Of a stretch of 64,000 nucleotides of DNA, positions 17,719 to 26,753 are shown piece after piece. The first letter of the stretch is position 1. The number at the start of each line of letters is the position of its first letter. The stretch comes from Marinobacterium weihaiense (GTDB taxonomy: Bacteria > Pseudomonadota > Gammaproteobacteria > Pseudomonadales > Balneatricaceae): positions 1 to 64,000 of the forward strand of contig NZ_JAHQZT010000004.1 in NCBI RefSeq assembly GCF_019061305.1, in the 5' to 3' direction. The translations under genes and the position numbers were made by a program. A model generated the notes under the pieces. The model saw only the letters and a list, made by a program, of their open reading frames with translations. It had not been told where the DNA came from and did no database searches.

Positions 17719-18933
17719 TCAATGCGCAATTACAATATCGTCCTGCTGAATGTTCAGCGTTTCACTTGCGGCATCCAGTGTGCCCCGTGCCTGAGTGGGT
17801 TGTACTCGGGTCAGCGTGAGGCTGTGTTCGGTATTGATCAGCTCGTATTCCGGCCGCATCTGGCTGTCATAGTGGGTCAGGCGGCGATAGACACTGAGGC
17901 GATCACCGGTTTTGAGGCCATCCAGGCTGCCGGCTCCAATCCAGACGGTCTTGTCACGGGTACGGGTGATGCGTGCGGTAAAGGGTTCGCATATCAGCTG
18001 TTGCTGAATGTCATTGCTGACCGTGCGAATCACCGCACGCAGCTGCTGGCCAAAGGGTTGCTGCCAGAAGCGCGGGGTGCCGAAACCGACCTTGTCGTGG
18101 CTATCGGCATTCCAGTCAGCGGTCATGTGGTAGCGTTGCTGGTGTACCAGGCTGCCGGTGAAGGCGTCGTGAATGAACAGGTCGAGCACGAAATCACGCT
18201 GATGGTAACCGTGCTCGGGGGCGTGTTGACGGTAGAGATCAACCAGCACATTGGGCTGCTGCGGGCCGGGTGCATGATGTGCCGCCAGGCTTCGGATGAC
18301 ACCGCTGACCAGATATTGCACCCGGTGCTGCTCGCTGTCATGTAGCAGGGTGGTGAGGGTCCCTTCCGGCAATAGCCGTACCGGGGCCTGGGTCGGGGTG
18401 CCGATGATATTCAGGTGGCCGGCATCAAGGGCGTTAAAAGTGCTGCTCTGGCGCAGCTGATAGGCAAGCAGCGTGGCCATGCCTTGCTGGATTTCATGCA
18501 AGGCGCCATCGTTGGCGTCGGCCGGTTGCTCCAGCGGGAAGTGGGTGAAGGCCAGTGATTTGCGGTAGGCGGTCTCGCGGCGGCTATCATGGCATTCGGC
18601 TCCTACATCCACGTCCGCCAGAATGGTGAGACTGATCTGGCCACCCTGGACCTTTTCGTCAATCACGCGCACATTGCTCACTTTGCCCATACTGCGTAAC
18701 CTGACCGTGTCGATATCCAGCATGCCGTTCCGGGCCTGGCGCGTGCCACTGAGCCAGGAGGCGGCCTGGATCGACGCCTGCTCCATGGCCCGTTGCAGGG
18801 CCTGCTGGCGGGATAGCCCGGGGTCCTGTCGCGAGTAGGGTGCCTGACCGATAGCTTCGACGGTTATCGCGGCCGCGGTGGGCGGCAGCAGGATCAGCAG
18901 CAGGACATGTAACAGCAGGAAAAAGTATTTCAT
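17719..18933 (-). CDS. flgT: flagellar H-ring protein FlgT-like
   Basis: This periplasmic protein of 404 residues (Vibrio FlgT about 377) has a Sec signal peptide (cleavage likely after AAA, about residue 22). An N-terminal FlgT_N region follows (VEAIGQAPYSRQDPGLSRQQALQRAM, with the alpha/beta fold seen in LPP20-like domains), then a middle TolB-like domain and a C-terminal beta domain with RVQPTQARGTLD. FlgT builds the H ring around the LP ring and is needed for stator assembly in sodium-driven polar flagella. The nearby flgP gene supports the assignment. No flgO homologue is visible. Confidence 0.78.
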   Translation of the reverse strand: MKYFFLLLHVLLLILLPPTAAAITVEAIGQAPYSRQDPGLSRQQALQRAMEQASIQAASWLSGTRQARNGMLDIDTVRLRSMGKVSNVRVIDEKVQGGQISLTILADVDVGAECHDSRRETAYRKSLAFTHFPLEQPADANDGALHEIQQGMATLLAYQLRQSSTFNALDAGHLNIIGTPTQAPVRLLPEGTLTTLLHDSEQHRVQYLVSGVIRSLAAHHAPGPQQPNVLVDLYRQHAPEHGYHQRDFVLDLFIHDAFTGSLVHQQRYHMTADWNADSHDKVGFGTPRFWQQPFGQQLRAVIRTVSNDIQQQLICEPFTARITRTRDKTVWIGAGSLDGLKTGDRLSVYRRLTHYDSQMRPEYELINTEHSLTLTRVQPTQARGTLDAASETLNIQQDDIVIAH

Positions 18934-19001
18934 CGATCTATATCCACAGGCCTGTCGGGTATGTATCGATTGTAGCGGTGAGCGGCGAGGAAAAACACCG
19001 G

Positions 19002-20447
19002 ATGGCAGTCAAGGCAAGTAGGTGGGCGGCATGGGCGGCGCAGGCTGCCCTGCTGATCCTACTGGGGTGGTCGCCAGTGTGGGGACAGTCGTCAGCACAG
19101 CACCAGCCAACGCTGCGTCAGCCAACGCTGCGTCAGCAGATGAATGCGGCCGATGCCCGGGTCGATGCGGCACAGCTGGCGATGATCTGGTCAGGGCTGG
19201 AGCAGCTGCCCACGGCACGGCTGTTGCAGTTGAGTCAGGCGGACAACACCTATTTCGAGCAGGGCTGGTTCGAACTGGCGCGCCAGGTGCGTCTGGCACG
19301 GCCGGCGCAGCGTGAGGCCGTGCTGCAGGTCTGGCGGCAACAGTGGTTTCACCATCCGGCGGTGCGCTGGCTGCCGCAGCTGGGCGCGGGATCCGCAGCC
19401 GCCCCGGTGTCATTGCCGGCGCGGATCGAGCGGATGGGGGTGCTGTTGCCTCTCAGCGGTACCTTGGCGACACAGGGACAGGAGGTGCTGGCAGGTATGC
19501 GGGCGGCCCTGGACTGGGATCGGCGCCAGGGGTATGCGGTACCAGAACTGCATGTGTATGACAGCACGCAACTGGCGACGGATATCAAGGTCTTTATTCG
19601 CGACCGGGCCCGCGAGGACCGGTTGGACCTGCTGGTGGGTCCCATGCGTCTACCCCTGAGTCAACAGCTCGATGGTTCGTTGCCGGTAGCGGTGCTGGCG
19701 CTGAACCGCACGCAGCCGGGGTTCAACGGGGTCCAGCTGGATCTGGCGTCCGATCAGGAACTGGAGCAGTTGCTGGCGTTGATGCAACGTGAAGGGCGGC
19801 GGCGGGTGCTGCTGTTGGCGCCGGCGGATGCACGCTGGGTCGAGCCGCTGCTGGCCCGCCTCGAGCAGCAGGCCGCGGCTGCGGCGTTGCACCTGCTGCC
19901 GCCCTTGCGTTACCGCCAGTCGCCGCATGCTCTGGATGCGCAGCTGGCCGAGTATCTCGGCGTGCGCGCCAGCGAGGCACGTGGCCAGCAGTTACAGGCG
20001 CGGCTGGGGGGCGAACTGGAACGGCGCCCGCGCCCGCGCCAGGATGCCGACGCGGTGCTGCTGATTGCGCGGCCGGCGGCCGGGCGGCTGGTGCAGCCGA
20101 TGCTGGATTTCCACGGGCTGGAGGCGCTGCCGGTCTATGCCCTGTCCCACATCTACAGCGGTGAGCCGGATGCCCGGCGTGACCGTGATCTGGAAGGGGT
20201 GCGCTTCTGTGACATGCCTTGGCGACTGCGCAGTCGAGCGGGTCAGGGGGCATCGAGTCGCTTCTTTGCCCTGGGCATGGATGCCGGTTCGGTCTACCGT
20301 GCGCTGTCACAGCTGCAGGGGCGGCAGTCCGGCTACTTCGAGGGCGAGACCGGCAACCTGCGTCTGAGGGCGGGCCATCGGCTGTCACGGGAACTGGTGT
20401 GTGTACGTTTTCGGCACGGCGTGCCGGTCAGGCTGTCGGAGCGCTGA
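19002..20447 (+). CDS. LpoA/LppC-like periplasmic protein without lipobox
   Basis: This 481-residue secreted protein has a C-terminal half (about 140-480) that matches LpoA, the outer-membrane activator of penicillin-binding protein 1A: GVLLPLSG, HVYDS, LLVGPM, PVAVLALN, ALGMDAGS, and the ending CVRFRHGVPVRLSE. Two differences stand out. The signal peptide (AALLILLGWSPVWG) has no cysteine, so it should be soluble in the periplasm, and the N-terminal TPR region is short. ATG 19002, behind GAGGA, is chosen over GTG 18978. A 15-bp tandem repeat (19107-19136, giving PTLRQPTLRQ) follows the signal. It sits on the plus strand, nested between leftward flagellar-ring genes. Its function there is unknown. 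Confidence 0.65.
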   Translation: MAVKASRWAAWAAQAALLILLGWSPVWGQSSAQHQPTLRQPTLRQQMNAADARVDAAQLAMIWSGLEQLPTARLLQLSQADNTYFEQGWFELARQVRLARPAQREAVLQVWRQQWFHHPAVRWLPQLGAGSAAAPVSLPARIERMGVLLPLSGTLATQGQEVLAGMRAALDWDRRQGYAVPELHVYDSTQLATDIKVFIRDRAREDRLDLLVGPMRLPLSQQLDGSLPVAVLALNRTQPGFNGVQLDLASDQELEQLLALMQREGRRRVLLLAPADARWVEPLLARLEQQAAAAALHLLPPLRYRQSPHALDAQLAEYLGVRASEARGQQLQARLGGELERRPRPRQDADAVLLIARPAAGRLVQPMLDFHGLEALPVYALSHIYSGEPDARRDRDLEGVRFCDMPWRLRSRAGQGASSRFFALGMDAGSVYRALSQLQGRQSGYFEGETGNLRLRAGHRLSRELVCVRFRHGVPVRLSER

Positions 20448-20453
20448 ATCGCT

Positions 20454-21362
20454 CTAGCGCAACACGTCGCCTGCGGCCGGCACCTGGCGAGCACTGAGTA
20501 CCAGTGCCAGACTGCCGGTTGGGGTAGCATCGATGATCATGGCCCAGCCGCCCGGCTGTTCCGGCTGACGGTAAAACTGCAGCAGGTGGCCCGGCTTCAG
20601 CCCGGCCGTGGTGCCTTGGTCTAGCACCAGTCGATAGCCGCCGGCATGCTCATACAGCGCCTTGAGAATACGTGCTTCCACCGGTCGCTGCGGATACGCG
20701 GGGGTCAAGGTTGTGTTGCCAGGTTGCAGGGGCAGCAGCAGAACCGAGGTGCTCATGTCAGCATGGTTTTCGGTGACTCTCAGGCGGGTCTTGTTGCCAT
20801 GCTGCATGACCGGTTCGGCCCTGCCGATGCGGCTGAGTTCAACGAAACGGGGGCTACTGGGTTCCAGACTGCTGATGAATAGGCCGTATTCCTGAACCGG
20901 TTCGGCCATGGAGCTGCCCCGGTGTAGATATACATACTGCCCGTCCGCCTCTGAGCGCCAGGCGTATACGCGTGGCAGATTCGTCAGACGGGTACTGTCC
21001 AGCAGACGATAGTTGGCGCGCAGCCGTTTGATATGGCCGCTGCGGATAAGATCCAGGGCCATGGCCTGTGCTGCATCCGGGGCGGTTAGTGGGGCCGGTT
21101 GCCAGGAGCTGCTGTCAGCGGCGGGCACGGATTGCCGGCCGGGAAGCTGCAGCTGTTCACCAACCTCTAGTGCGGCCGGCCGACGTATCTGCGGGTTCAG
21201 AGACCAGATTTCACGCCAGCGTTCGGCATTGCCCAGCACCCGTGCGGCGATGGACGAGAGGCTGTCGCCGCGCTTGACCCTGTAGGTATCAGCGGCGTCC
21301 GCGGTTGCGGATGCCAGGGTCGTCAACCCCAGCAGCATGGCCGTGCAGAATGACTTCAGCAT
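20454..21362 (-). CDS. secreted LysM-domain protein in flagellar cluster
   Basis: This 302-residue protein has a Sec signal peptide (about 1-24) and one N-terminal LysM domain (about 27-73: YRVKRGDSLSSIAARVLGNAERWREIW...GEQLQLPG), which should bind peptidoglycan. The remaining 220 residues form an unrecognised domain ending with a beta-rich segment (YRLVLDQGTTAGLKPGHLLQFYRQ) that resembles the FlgT C-terminal beta domain in style. It lies 48 bases downstream of flgP on the same strand, so the two probably form one transcript behind the sigma-28-like promoter. It may be a flagellar-ring partner that contacts the cell wall (inference). Confidence 0.75.
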   Translation of the reverse strand: MLKSFCTAMLLGLTTLASATADAADTYRVKRGDSLSSIAARVLGNAERWREIWSLNPQIRRPAALEVGEQLQLPGRQSVPAADSSSWQPAPLTAPDAAQAMALDLIRSGHIKRLRANYRLLDSTRLTNLPRVYAWRSEADGQYVYLHRGSSMAEPVQEYGLFISSLEPSSPRFVELSRIGRAEPVMQHGNKTRLRVTENHADMSTSVLLLPLQPGNTTLTPAYPQRPVEARILKALYEHAGGYRLVLDQGTTAGLKPGHLLQFYRQPEQPGGWAMIIDATPTGSLALVLSARQVPAAGDVLR

Positions 21363-21410
21363 GCCCTTACTGTCTCCTCAAGGTCGGGCAGCCATGCTGC
21401 CACGGTATGG

Positions 21411-21986
21411 TCAGTAGCGCGGGGCAAACCCGGTATGGTGGTAAGCGGCTCCGGAGGGCAGGTGGCCGCCATTGGCGTGCCAGCGGCGCTCCTCTTCCAT
21501 GATGCGACGCATCTGGCTACGACTGATCTTGAGAGACATGGTCGTGATTGCCATGCCGTCGCTTTCAAATTCCTGATTGGTGATCGTGGCACCCTGGACG
21601 AAACTGTTGATGTATGAACGCAGCCGGTCACGGTTGGCGACAAAGTCATCGACGCGCGTATCACCCATGATATGTAGGCCGGAAACCTGCTCCGCGATCT
21701 TGCGGTAAGCATCGAGTTCGGATGCACGCATGGCCATCAGGCGGCGCTGTGCCAGATTCTCGAAGGTCGACTTGGGAGCGCCGTACCCGTTGACGCTGAT
21801 TACCAGCACATCATTGACACAGGCGGGTCCGCCACAGGTACGCGGTGTTTTGACAACCTGGTAGGTCGCAGGCGAGGTGACCGCATAGGTGTCAGAGTAG
21901 CCGCAGCAGGGGTTGTAGTGCTGTGCACAACCGCCGATTGCCAGTGCCAGGCCCGCAACGGCTGAAACCTTGAAAACTCTCTTCAT
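21411..21986 (-). CDS. flgP: LPP20-family flagellar lipoprotein FlgP-like
   Basis: This 191-residue outer-membrane lipoprotein has lipobox IGGC (about 17-20). The LPP20 domain (about 70-165) reads MAMRASELDAYRKIAEQVSGLHI...TRVDDFVANRDRLRSYINSFVQGA, as in FlgP of Vibrio and Campylobacter. FlgP forms an outer ring or basal disk at the outer membrane and is needed for motility. Extra cysteines (PCCGYSD, RTCGGPAC) in the region after the signal are unusual and could form disulfides. It is the first gene of a flgP-LysM unit, and flgT lies further along the same strand. Confidence 0.8.
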   Translation of the reverse strand: MKRVFKVSAVAGLALAIGGCAQHYNPCCGYSDTYAVTSPATYQVVKTPRTCGGPACVNDVLVISVNGYGAPKSTFENLAQRRLMAMRASELDAYRKIAEQVSGLHIMGDTRVDDFVANRDRLRSYINSFVQGATITNQEFESDGMAITTMSLKISRSQMRRIMEEERRWHANGGHLPSGAAYHHTGFAPRY

Positions 21987-22047
21987 AGCCGGGTTCTTCC
22001 TTAATCATGAAGCAGTGGGAAACTGGCACGACCAGTGTCCTGTTATT

Positions 22048-22074
22048 GTATCGGTGTCCAGAAGCAGTACTTTA
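22048..22074 (-). promoter_or_regulatory. sigma-28 (FliA)-like promoter of flgP
   Basis: On the minus strand TAAAGTAC (22074 to 22067), then 11 bases, then ACCGATAC (22055 to 22048). The E. coli FliA consensus is TAAAGTTT-N11-GCCGATAA, so 12 of 16 positions match with exact spacing. It lies about 60 bases before the flgP start, which is consistent with a late flagellar gene. Confidence 0.6.
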
Positions 22075-22133
22075 ACAAAAAATAACGTGTTGCCATAAGC
22101 TTACAGTTGTTTTTTTCAGGTTCCACGCGCCGG

Positions 22134-24827
22134 CTAGTGCATATGCTTATCCAGCTGCTGGCAGATGGCATTTTGCAGGCGCCGGCACAGCTCCGGGTCG
22201 CTGATGGGCTGATTGTCGCTGTCGGTGATAAAGAAAAAGTCTTCCACACGCTCACCGATACTGGAAATCTTGGCCTTGCGCACTGAAATATCATACTCGA
22301 CAAAAATGCGGCCGATACGCGCCAGCAGGCCGGGGCGATCGGGCGTGATGACCTCCAGCACGGTCTGTTGTGCCACCGGATCATTGCTGAGTGTCAGGCG
22401 TGTCGGCGTGGTAAACAGCTTGAACTGGCGCGGTACCCGGCGCTGAATGATTTCAGGGTAGTCTTCGGGGTCGTCCAGCTCTTCGGTCAGGTGGCGCTGG
22501 ATATGGGCCAGGTACTCCGGGTTTTCCGACAGCGGCTGGTTGTCCTCGGTCAGCACGGTGTAGGTGTTCAGGGTACGGCCGTGGTCGGTGAGGATGATGC
22601 GGGCATCCTGAATACTCAGGTTGAGCTGGTCCATGGCGGCCACGGTAGCCGGGAACAGGGTGGGCAAGTCTTCGCTGTAGATGAAGATCTCGGTGGCGCC
22701 CTCGAAGATTCGATAGGAGGTCTTGCGGATCAGCACCAGAGGGAGCGGGTTGTCGCCGTGCTCGAGGATGGCCTGGGTATGCCAAGCGATGTTGTGGGCA
22801 TCCTCGCGCAGGAAGTAGTCATCACCGAGCAGCGCCCAGTAGTCCAGCACCTCGCGCTCCCCCAGTCCTTTGCGTGACAGCAGCAGCATCGCTTCGTGCT
22901 GCACCTGCTCGATACGGTCTTCCTTGTTGACCGGGTTTTCCAGACCGCGGCGCAGGGCGCGCTTGGTGTCCATGTACAGTTGGCGCAGCAGGGTTGCGCG
23001 CCAGCTGTTCCACAGAGTGTTGTTGGTGGCGTTGATATCGGCCACGGTCAGCACGTACAGGTAATCCAGATGCACCAAGTCACGCACTTCCATAGCGAAA
23101 TCGTGGATGACTTCGGGGTCCGAAATATCGCGGCGCTGGGCAGTCATCGACATTTTCAGGTGGTTGCGTACCAGCCAGGCCACCAGATGTGTGTCCCACT
23201 TGCCCAGGTGATGACGACGGCAGAAGTCGACGACATCCTCGGCGCCCAGTTCGGAGTGGTCGCCGCCACGGCCCTTGCCGATATCGTGGTAGAGGCCGGC
23301 GATGTACAACAGTTCGATCTTGGGCAGTTGGTTGACAATACGGTGTGCAATGGAGAACTGCTCACGGTATTCATGGTGGCGGAACTGGCGCATCTTCTGG
23401 ATCACTTTCAGCGTGTGTGCGTCCACGGTATAGATGTGAAACAGGTCATGCTGCATCTGGCCGACGATGCGGCCGAATTCGGGCAGATAGCGCCCCAGGA
23501 TACCGTAGCGGTTCATGCGCTTGAGCTCGGTGGAGACGCCCTCCGGGGAGCGTAACAGCTCCATAAACAGCGAAGTGTTGCGAATATCGTGACGAAATTC
23601 ATCATCGATCAGGTGGCGGTGGTCGCGTACCCGTCGGATGGTGGTGGCGCGCACCCCCTTGATGCCCGGGTTCTGAGCCATCAACACGAACAGCTCCATG
23701 ATGGCGAAGGGGTGGTGCTCGAACACCTTGTCATAGACGGTTTCCAGGTAGTCGTTGCGCACCTGAAAGCGGTTATTCAGCGGGCGGATGCTCTGTTCGT
23801 CATCAATGCGCAGAATGGCCTCATCGAAGTGCTGCAGCAGCATGTCGTTGAACTCGGACATCGCCATGGCGACTCGGTAGTACTTGCTCATGAACTGTTC
23901 GACGGCAAGGCTGCCTTCCTGGTCCTCGTAGCCGAAATAGGCGGCCAGAGTACGCTGGTGGTCGAACAGCAGACGGTCCTCGCGGCGCTTGCTCAGCATG
24001 TGCAGGGCATAGCGGACCGTCCACAGGTAGAGTTCGCCCTTGTTTAGGGTGTCCAGCTCGGATTCGGTCACGAAGCCATGGTCGACCAGGTTGCGAATGT
24101 AGGTGGCGCCGAAGTGGCGCTTGGCGACCCAGCCCACGGTTTGGATATCGCGCAGGCCGCCGGGGGACGTCTTGAGGTTGGGCTCGAGGTTGTACTCGGT
24201 GTTATTGGTCTTCTCGTGGCGTTCCTTCTGCTCGGCCAGCTTGGCTTTGAAGAACTCCTGGTCGGTCCAGGCGCCTTCCGAGGTGACCCGGTCGTACATC
24301 TCCTGCTGCAGGGCCGGATCCCCGCAGATGGTGCGGGACTCGATCAGGTTGGTGGCAATGGTGATGTCATTGCGGGCTTCGTCGTAGCACTGCCCGATGG
24401 TGCGTACACTGGAGCCCAGGTCGAGGCTGATGTCCCACAGCAGGGTCAGAAAGCCGCTGATACTGTCCTGCCAGTCTTCGGGATCCACCTGGTCGAACAG
24501 CAGCAGGATGTCGACGTCCGAGAAGGGGTGCAGTTCGCCGCGGCCGTAACCGCCGACCGCAACCAGCGATGCCTGGTGGCTGGCCGGCCAGTCGAACTGC
24601 TCCCAGGCAATCTGCAGCAGGCTGTCCAGCACCCAGGCGCGGCCGTATACCAGCCGGCGAATATCCTCGCCCTGGCGAAAGGCCTCGTCCATGCGGGCCT
24701 GGGCTTCGCGCAGTGAGGTCTTGAGCACCTTCATGACCGAGTGTTCGCCGGTATCGAGGCGGGCCTGAACCTGATGGCTGTCGAACAGTTCAGGGGCGGC
24801 TGCTAGCGGTTGAGCGGTACGCGTCAT
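22134..24827 (-). CDS. glnD: [protein PII] uridylyltransferase / uridylyl-removing enzyme
   Basis: GlnD senses glutamine and uridylylates or de-uridylylates PII to control nitrogen assimilation. The 897 residues hold, in order: a nucleotidyltransferase domain with GGYGRGELHPFSDVDILL (about 92-109), a GlnD helical domain, an HD hydrolase domain with LYHDIGKGRGGDHSELG (about 508-524) and two C-terminal ACT domains (from about 695 and 805) for glutamine binding. All catalytic motifs are intact. It is 19 bases downstream of map on the same strand. This map-glnD pair, divergent from rpsB, is the classic gammaproteobacterial arrangement. Confidence 0.95.
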   Translation of the reverse strand: MTRTAQPLAAAPELFDSHQVQARLDTGEHSVMKVLKTSLREAQARMDEAFRQGEDIRRLVYGRAWVLDSLLQIAWEQFDWPASHQASLVAVGGYGRGELHPFSDVDILLLFDQVDPEDWQDSISGFLTLLWDISLDLGSSVRTIGQCYDEARNDITIATNLIESRTICGDPALQQEMYDRVTSEGAWTDQEFFKAKLAEQKERHEKTNNTEYNLEPNLKTSPGGLRDIQTVGWVAKRHFGATYIRNLVDHGFVTESELDTLNKGELYLWTVRYALHMLSKRREDRLLFDHQRTLAAYFGYEDQEGSLAVEQFMSKYYRVAMAMSEFNDMLLQHFDEAILRIDDEQSIRPLNNRFQVRNDYLETVYDKVFEHHPFAIMELFVLMAQNPGIKGVRATTIRRVRDHRHLIDDEFRHDIRNTSLFMELLRSPEGVSTELKRMNRYGILGRYLPEFGRIVGQMQHDLFHIYTVDAHTLKVIQKMRQFRHHEYREQFSIAHRIVNQLPKIELLYIAGLYHDIGKGRGGDHSELGAEDVVDFCRRHHLGKWDTHLVAWLVRNHLKMSMTAQRRDISDPEVIHDFAMEVRDLVHLDYLYVLTVADINATNNTLWNSWRATLLRQLYMDTKRALRRGLENPVNKEDRIEQVQHEAMLLLSRKGLGEREVLDYWALLGDDYFLREDAHNIAWHTQAILEHGDNPLPLVLIRKTSYRIFEGATEIFIYSEDLPTLFPATVAAMDQLNLSIQDARIILTDHGRTLNTYTVLTEDNQPLSENPEYLAHIQRHLTEELDDPEDYPEIIQRRVPRQFKLFTTPTRLTLSNDPVAQQTVLEVITPDRPGLLARIGRIFVEYDISVRKAKISSIGERVEDFFFITDSDNQPISDPELCRRLQNAICQQLDKHMH

Positions 24828-24846
24828 GCCGGTGCTCTCATCGATT

Positions 24847-25620
24847 TCAGTTGGACATTTCTTCCTGGCGCAGGGTCAGGATCTCGTAACCGTCCGCCGT
24901 CACCAGTACTTCGTGTTCCCACTGGGCGGACAGGCGGCGGTCGGTGGTTTCAACGGTCCAGCCATCACGCTTGTTCAGCTTCACATGACGCTTGCCGGCA
25001 TTGATCATCGGCTCGATGGTGAAAATCATGCCTTCCTTCAATTCTTCACCGGTACCGGCCTTGCCGTAGTGCAGCACCTGAGGATCTTCATGGAACTCGG
25101 CACCGATGCCGTGACCGCAGTATTCACGCACCACCGAGTAGTGATTGCTCTCGGCGTGCTGCTGGATAACGGCGGCGATATCGCCCAGGCGCGCGCCGGG
25201 GCGAACCTGTTCGATGCCCTTGAACATGCACTCGCGGGTGATCTCACACAGGCGCTTGGCGTGAGGCGCGACATCGCCAACATAGAACATCTTGCTGGTA
25301 TCGCCATGATAGCCATCCTTGATGACGGTGATGTCGATGTTGATGATATCGCCGTTTTTCAGCTTCTTGTCATTGGGGATGCCGTGGCAGACCACCTGGT
25401 TGACGGAGGTGCAGATGGACTTGGGGAAACCGTGGTAATTGAGCGGTGCCGGCGTGCAGCCCTGCTCGTTGACGATGTAATCGTGGCAGATCTGGTTGAG
25501 CTCGTTGGTGGTGATGCCGGGCTTGACGTGAGGCTCAATCATTTCCAGCACCTCGGCGGCCAGGCGGCCTGCCACGCGCATCTTTTCGATTTCTTCCGGA
25601 GTCTTGATCTTGATGGTCAT
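24847..25620 (-). CDS. map: methionine aminopeptidase, type I
   Basis: This enzyme removes N-terminal methionine from nascent proteins. The 257 residues contain the pita-bread metalloprotease fold with CHGIPNDKKLKNGDIINIDITVI (substrate His and first Asp), a second Asp in HGDTSKMF, YCGHGIGAEFHEDPQVLHYG with the metal-ligand His, and the Glu ligands in MIFTIEPMI and near the end (WEHEVLVT). The length is standard (E. coli 264). It is divergent from rpsB across 298 bases and is co-transcribed with glnD. Confidence 0.95.
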   Translation of the reverse strand: MTIKIKTPEEIEKMRVAGRLAAEVLEMIEPHVKPGITTNELNQICHDYIVNEQGCTPAPLNYHGFPKSICTSVNQVVCHGIPNDKKLKNGDIINIDITVIKDGYHGDTSKMFYVGDVAPHAKRLCEITRECMFKGIEQVRPGARLGDIAAVIQQHAESNHYSVVREYCGHGIGAEFHEDPQVLHYGKAGTGEELKEGMIFTIEPMINAGKRHVKLNKRDGWTVETTDRRLSAQWEHEVLVTADGYEILTLRQEEMSN

Positions 25621-25746
25621 AGGTCTGTGCTTCTCGAAACTGGGTGAAAGGCGCGCATGTCAGACACCCGTGAGAGGGGTGCGCAGGGGCGGCCAGGATC
25701 CGTGCCCGCCATTGTACCGAAAGCGGCCTCTCGGGCCAAAGGATGC

Positions 25747-25775
25747 TTCAAAAACGATGGCTGCTATGATATAAA
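25747..25775 (+). promoter_or_regulatory. rpsB promoter and long leader
   Basis: TTCAAA (25747-25752) and TATAAA (25770-25775) are separated by the optimal 17 bases. The resulting leader of about 135 bases up to rpsB matches the known long rpsB leaders through which ribosomal protein S2 represses its own synthesis in gammaproteobacteria. Autoregulation here is inferred. The gap from 25621 holds no other gene. Confidence 0.6.
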
Positions 25776-25918
25776 TCGCGCTCCCGAAAGAGGCGCCTGA
25801 TGCGGCTCTGAATTTATCAACCAAAACACACACGTATCGTCACATGCGTCCTGGGTGCCGCCTTGCGGTTGGGCGATGGGATATGTGGAGGTTATAACCC
25901 GTTAGAGGAAAGACCACA

Positions 25919-26647
25919 ATGGCTAAAGTTTCAATGCGCGATCTGCTGAAAGCAGGTGTTCACTTCGGTCACCAGACCCGTTACTGGAACCCGAAGATGT
26001 CCAAGTTCATCTTTGGTGCGCGTAACAAAATCCATATCATCAACCTGGAGCACACCCTGCCGGCACTGAATAATGCCCTGGATGTGGTTCAGAACATGGC
26101 CAGCAACAAGAACAAGATCCTGTTCGTCGGCACCAAGCGCGCCGCCGCAAAAGTGATCAAAGAGGAAGCCGCTCGCGCTGGCATGCCTTACGTCAACCAC
26201 CGCTGGTTGGGTGGTATGCTGACCAACTACAAGACCATCCGTCAGTCCATCCGTCGCCTGCGCGACCTGGAAGCTCAGTCTCAGGACGGTACGTTCGAAA
26301 AGCTGACCAAGAAAGAAGCCCTGATGCGCAGCCGTGAAATGGACAAGCTGGAACTGTCCATCGGTGGTATCAAGGACATGGGCGGCCTGCCGGATGCGCT
26401 GTTCGTCATCGACGTTGAGCACGAGCGCATCGCCATCAACGAAGCCAACAAGCTGGGCATCCCGGTGATCGGCGTGGTTGATACCAACAGCAACCCGGAC
26501 GGCATTGACCATGTTATCCCGGGTAACGACGATGCTCTGCGTGCCATCCAGATCTACGTCAAGTCCGTTGCTGATGCCTGTGTCGAAGGCACTTCAGCCA
26601 AAGCGGGTGAGTTCGTAGAAGTTGACGCTGAAGAAGCGGCTCAGTAA
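25919..26647 (+). CDS. rpsB: 30S ribosomal protein S2
   Basis: S2 has 242 residues, as in E. coli (241). The N-terminus [20 protein letters not shown] and the motif [13 protein letters not shown] (about 95-107) are diagnostic, and the C-terminus is acidic. AGAGGA lies upstream of the ATG. It is followed by tsf across an intercistronic hairpin with a T-run that should reduce read-through to tsf. Confidence 0.98.
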   Translation: MAKVSMRDLLKAGVHFGHQTRYWNPKMSKFIFGARNKIHIINLEHTLPALNNALDVVQNMASNKNKILFVGTKRAAAKVIKEEAARAGMPYVNHRWLGGMLTNYKTIRQSIRRLRDLEAQSQDGTFEKLTKKEALMRSREMDKLELSIGGIKDMGGLPDALFVIDVEHERIAINEANKLGIPVIGVVDTNSNPDGIDHVIPGNDDALRAIQIYVKSVADACVEGTSAKAGEFVEVDAEEAAQ

Positions 26648-26689
26648 CTGCACTGACAACTGGCAAGCCTAGGCTTGTCTGGATTTGTG

Positions 26690-26715
26690 AAAGGGGGGCC
26701 TGGCTCCCCTTTTTT
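26690..26715 (+). terminator. rpsB-tsf intercistronic terminator/attenuator
   Basis: AAAGGGG (26690-26696) pairs with CCCCTTT inside CCCCTTTTTT (26706-26715) around GGCCTGGCT. It looks like a rho-independent terminator placed between two co-transcribed genes, a known feature of rpsB-tsf operons. Confidence 0.75.
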
Positions 26716-26753
26716 GAACTTGATTTTAAGCGATTAAACAAGAGGACCGCGAC

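Noticed and set aside
22024-22029. TGGCAC resembling a sigma-54 -24 element upstream of flgP
   Set aside because: It is on the plus strand pointing away from flgP, and no TTGC -12 element lies at the required spacing.
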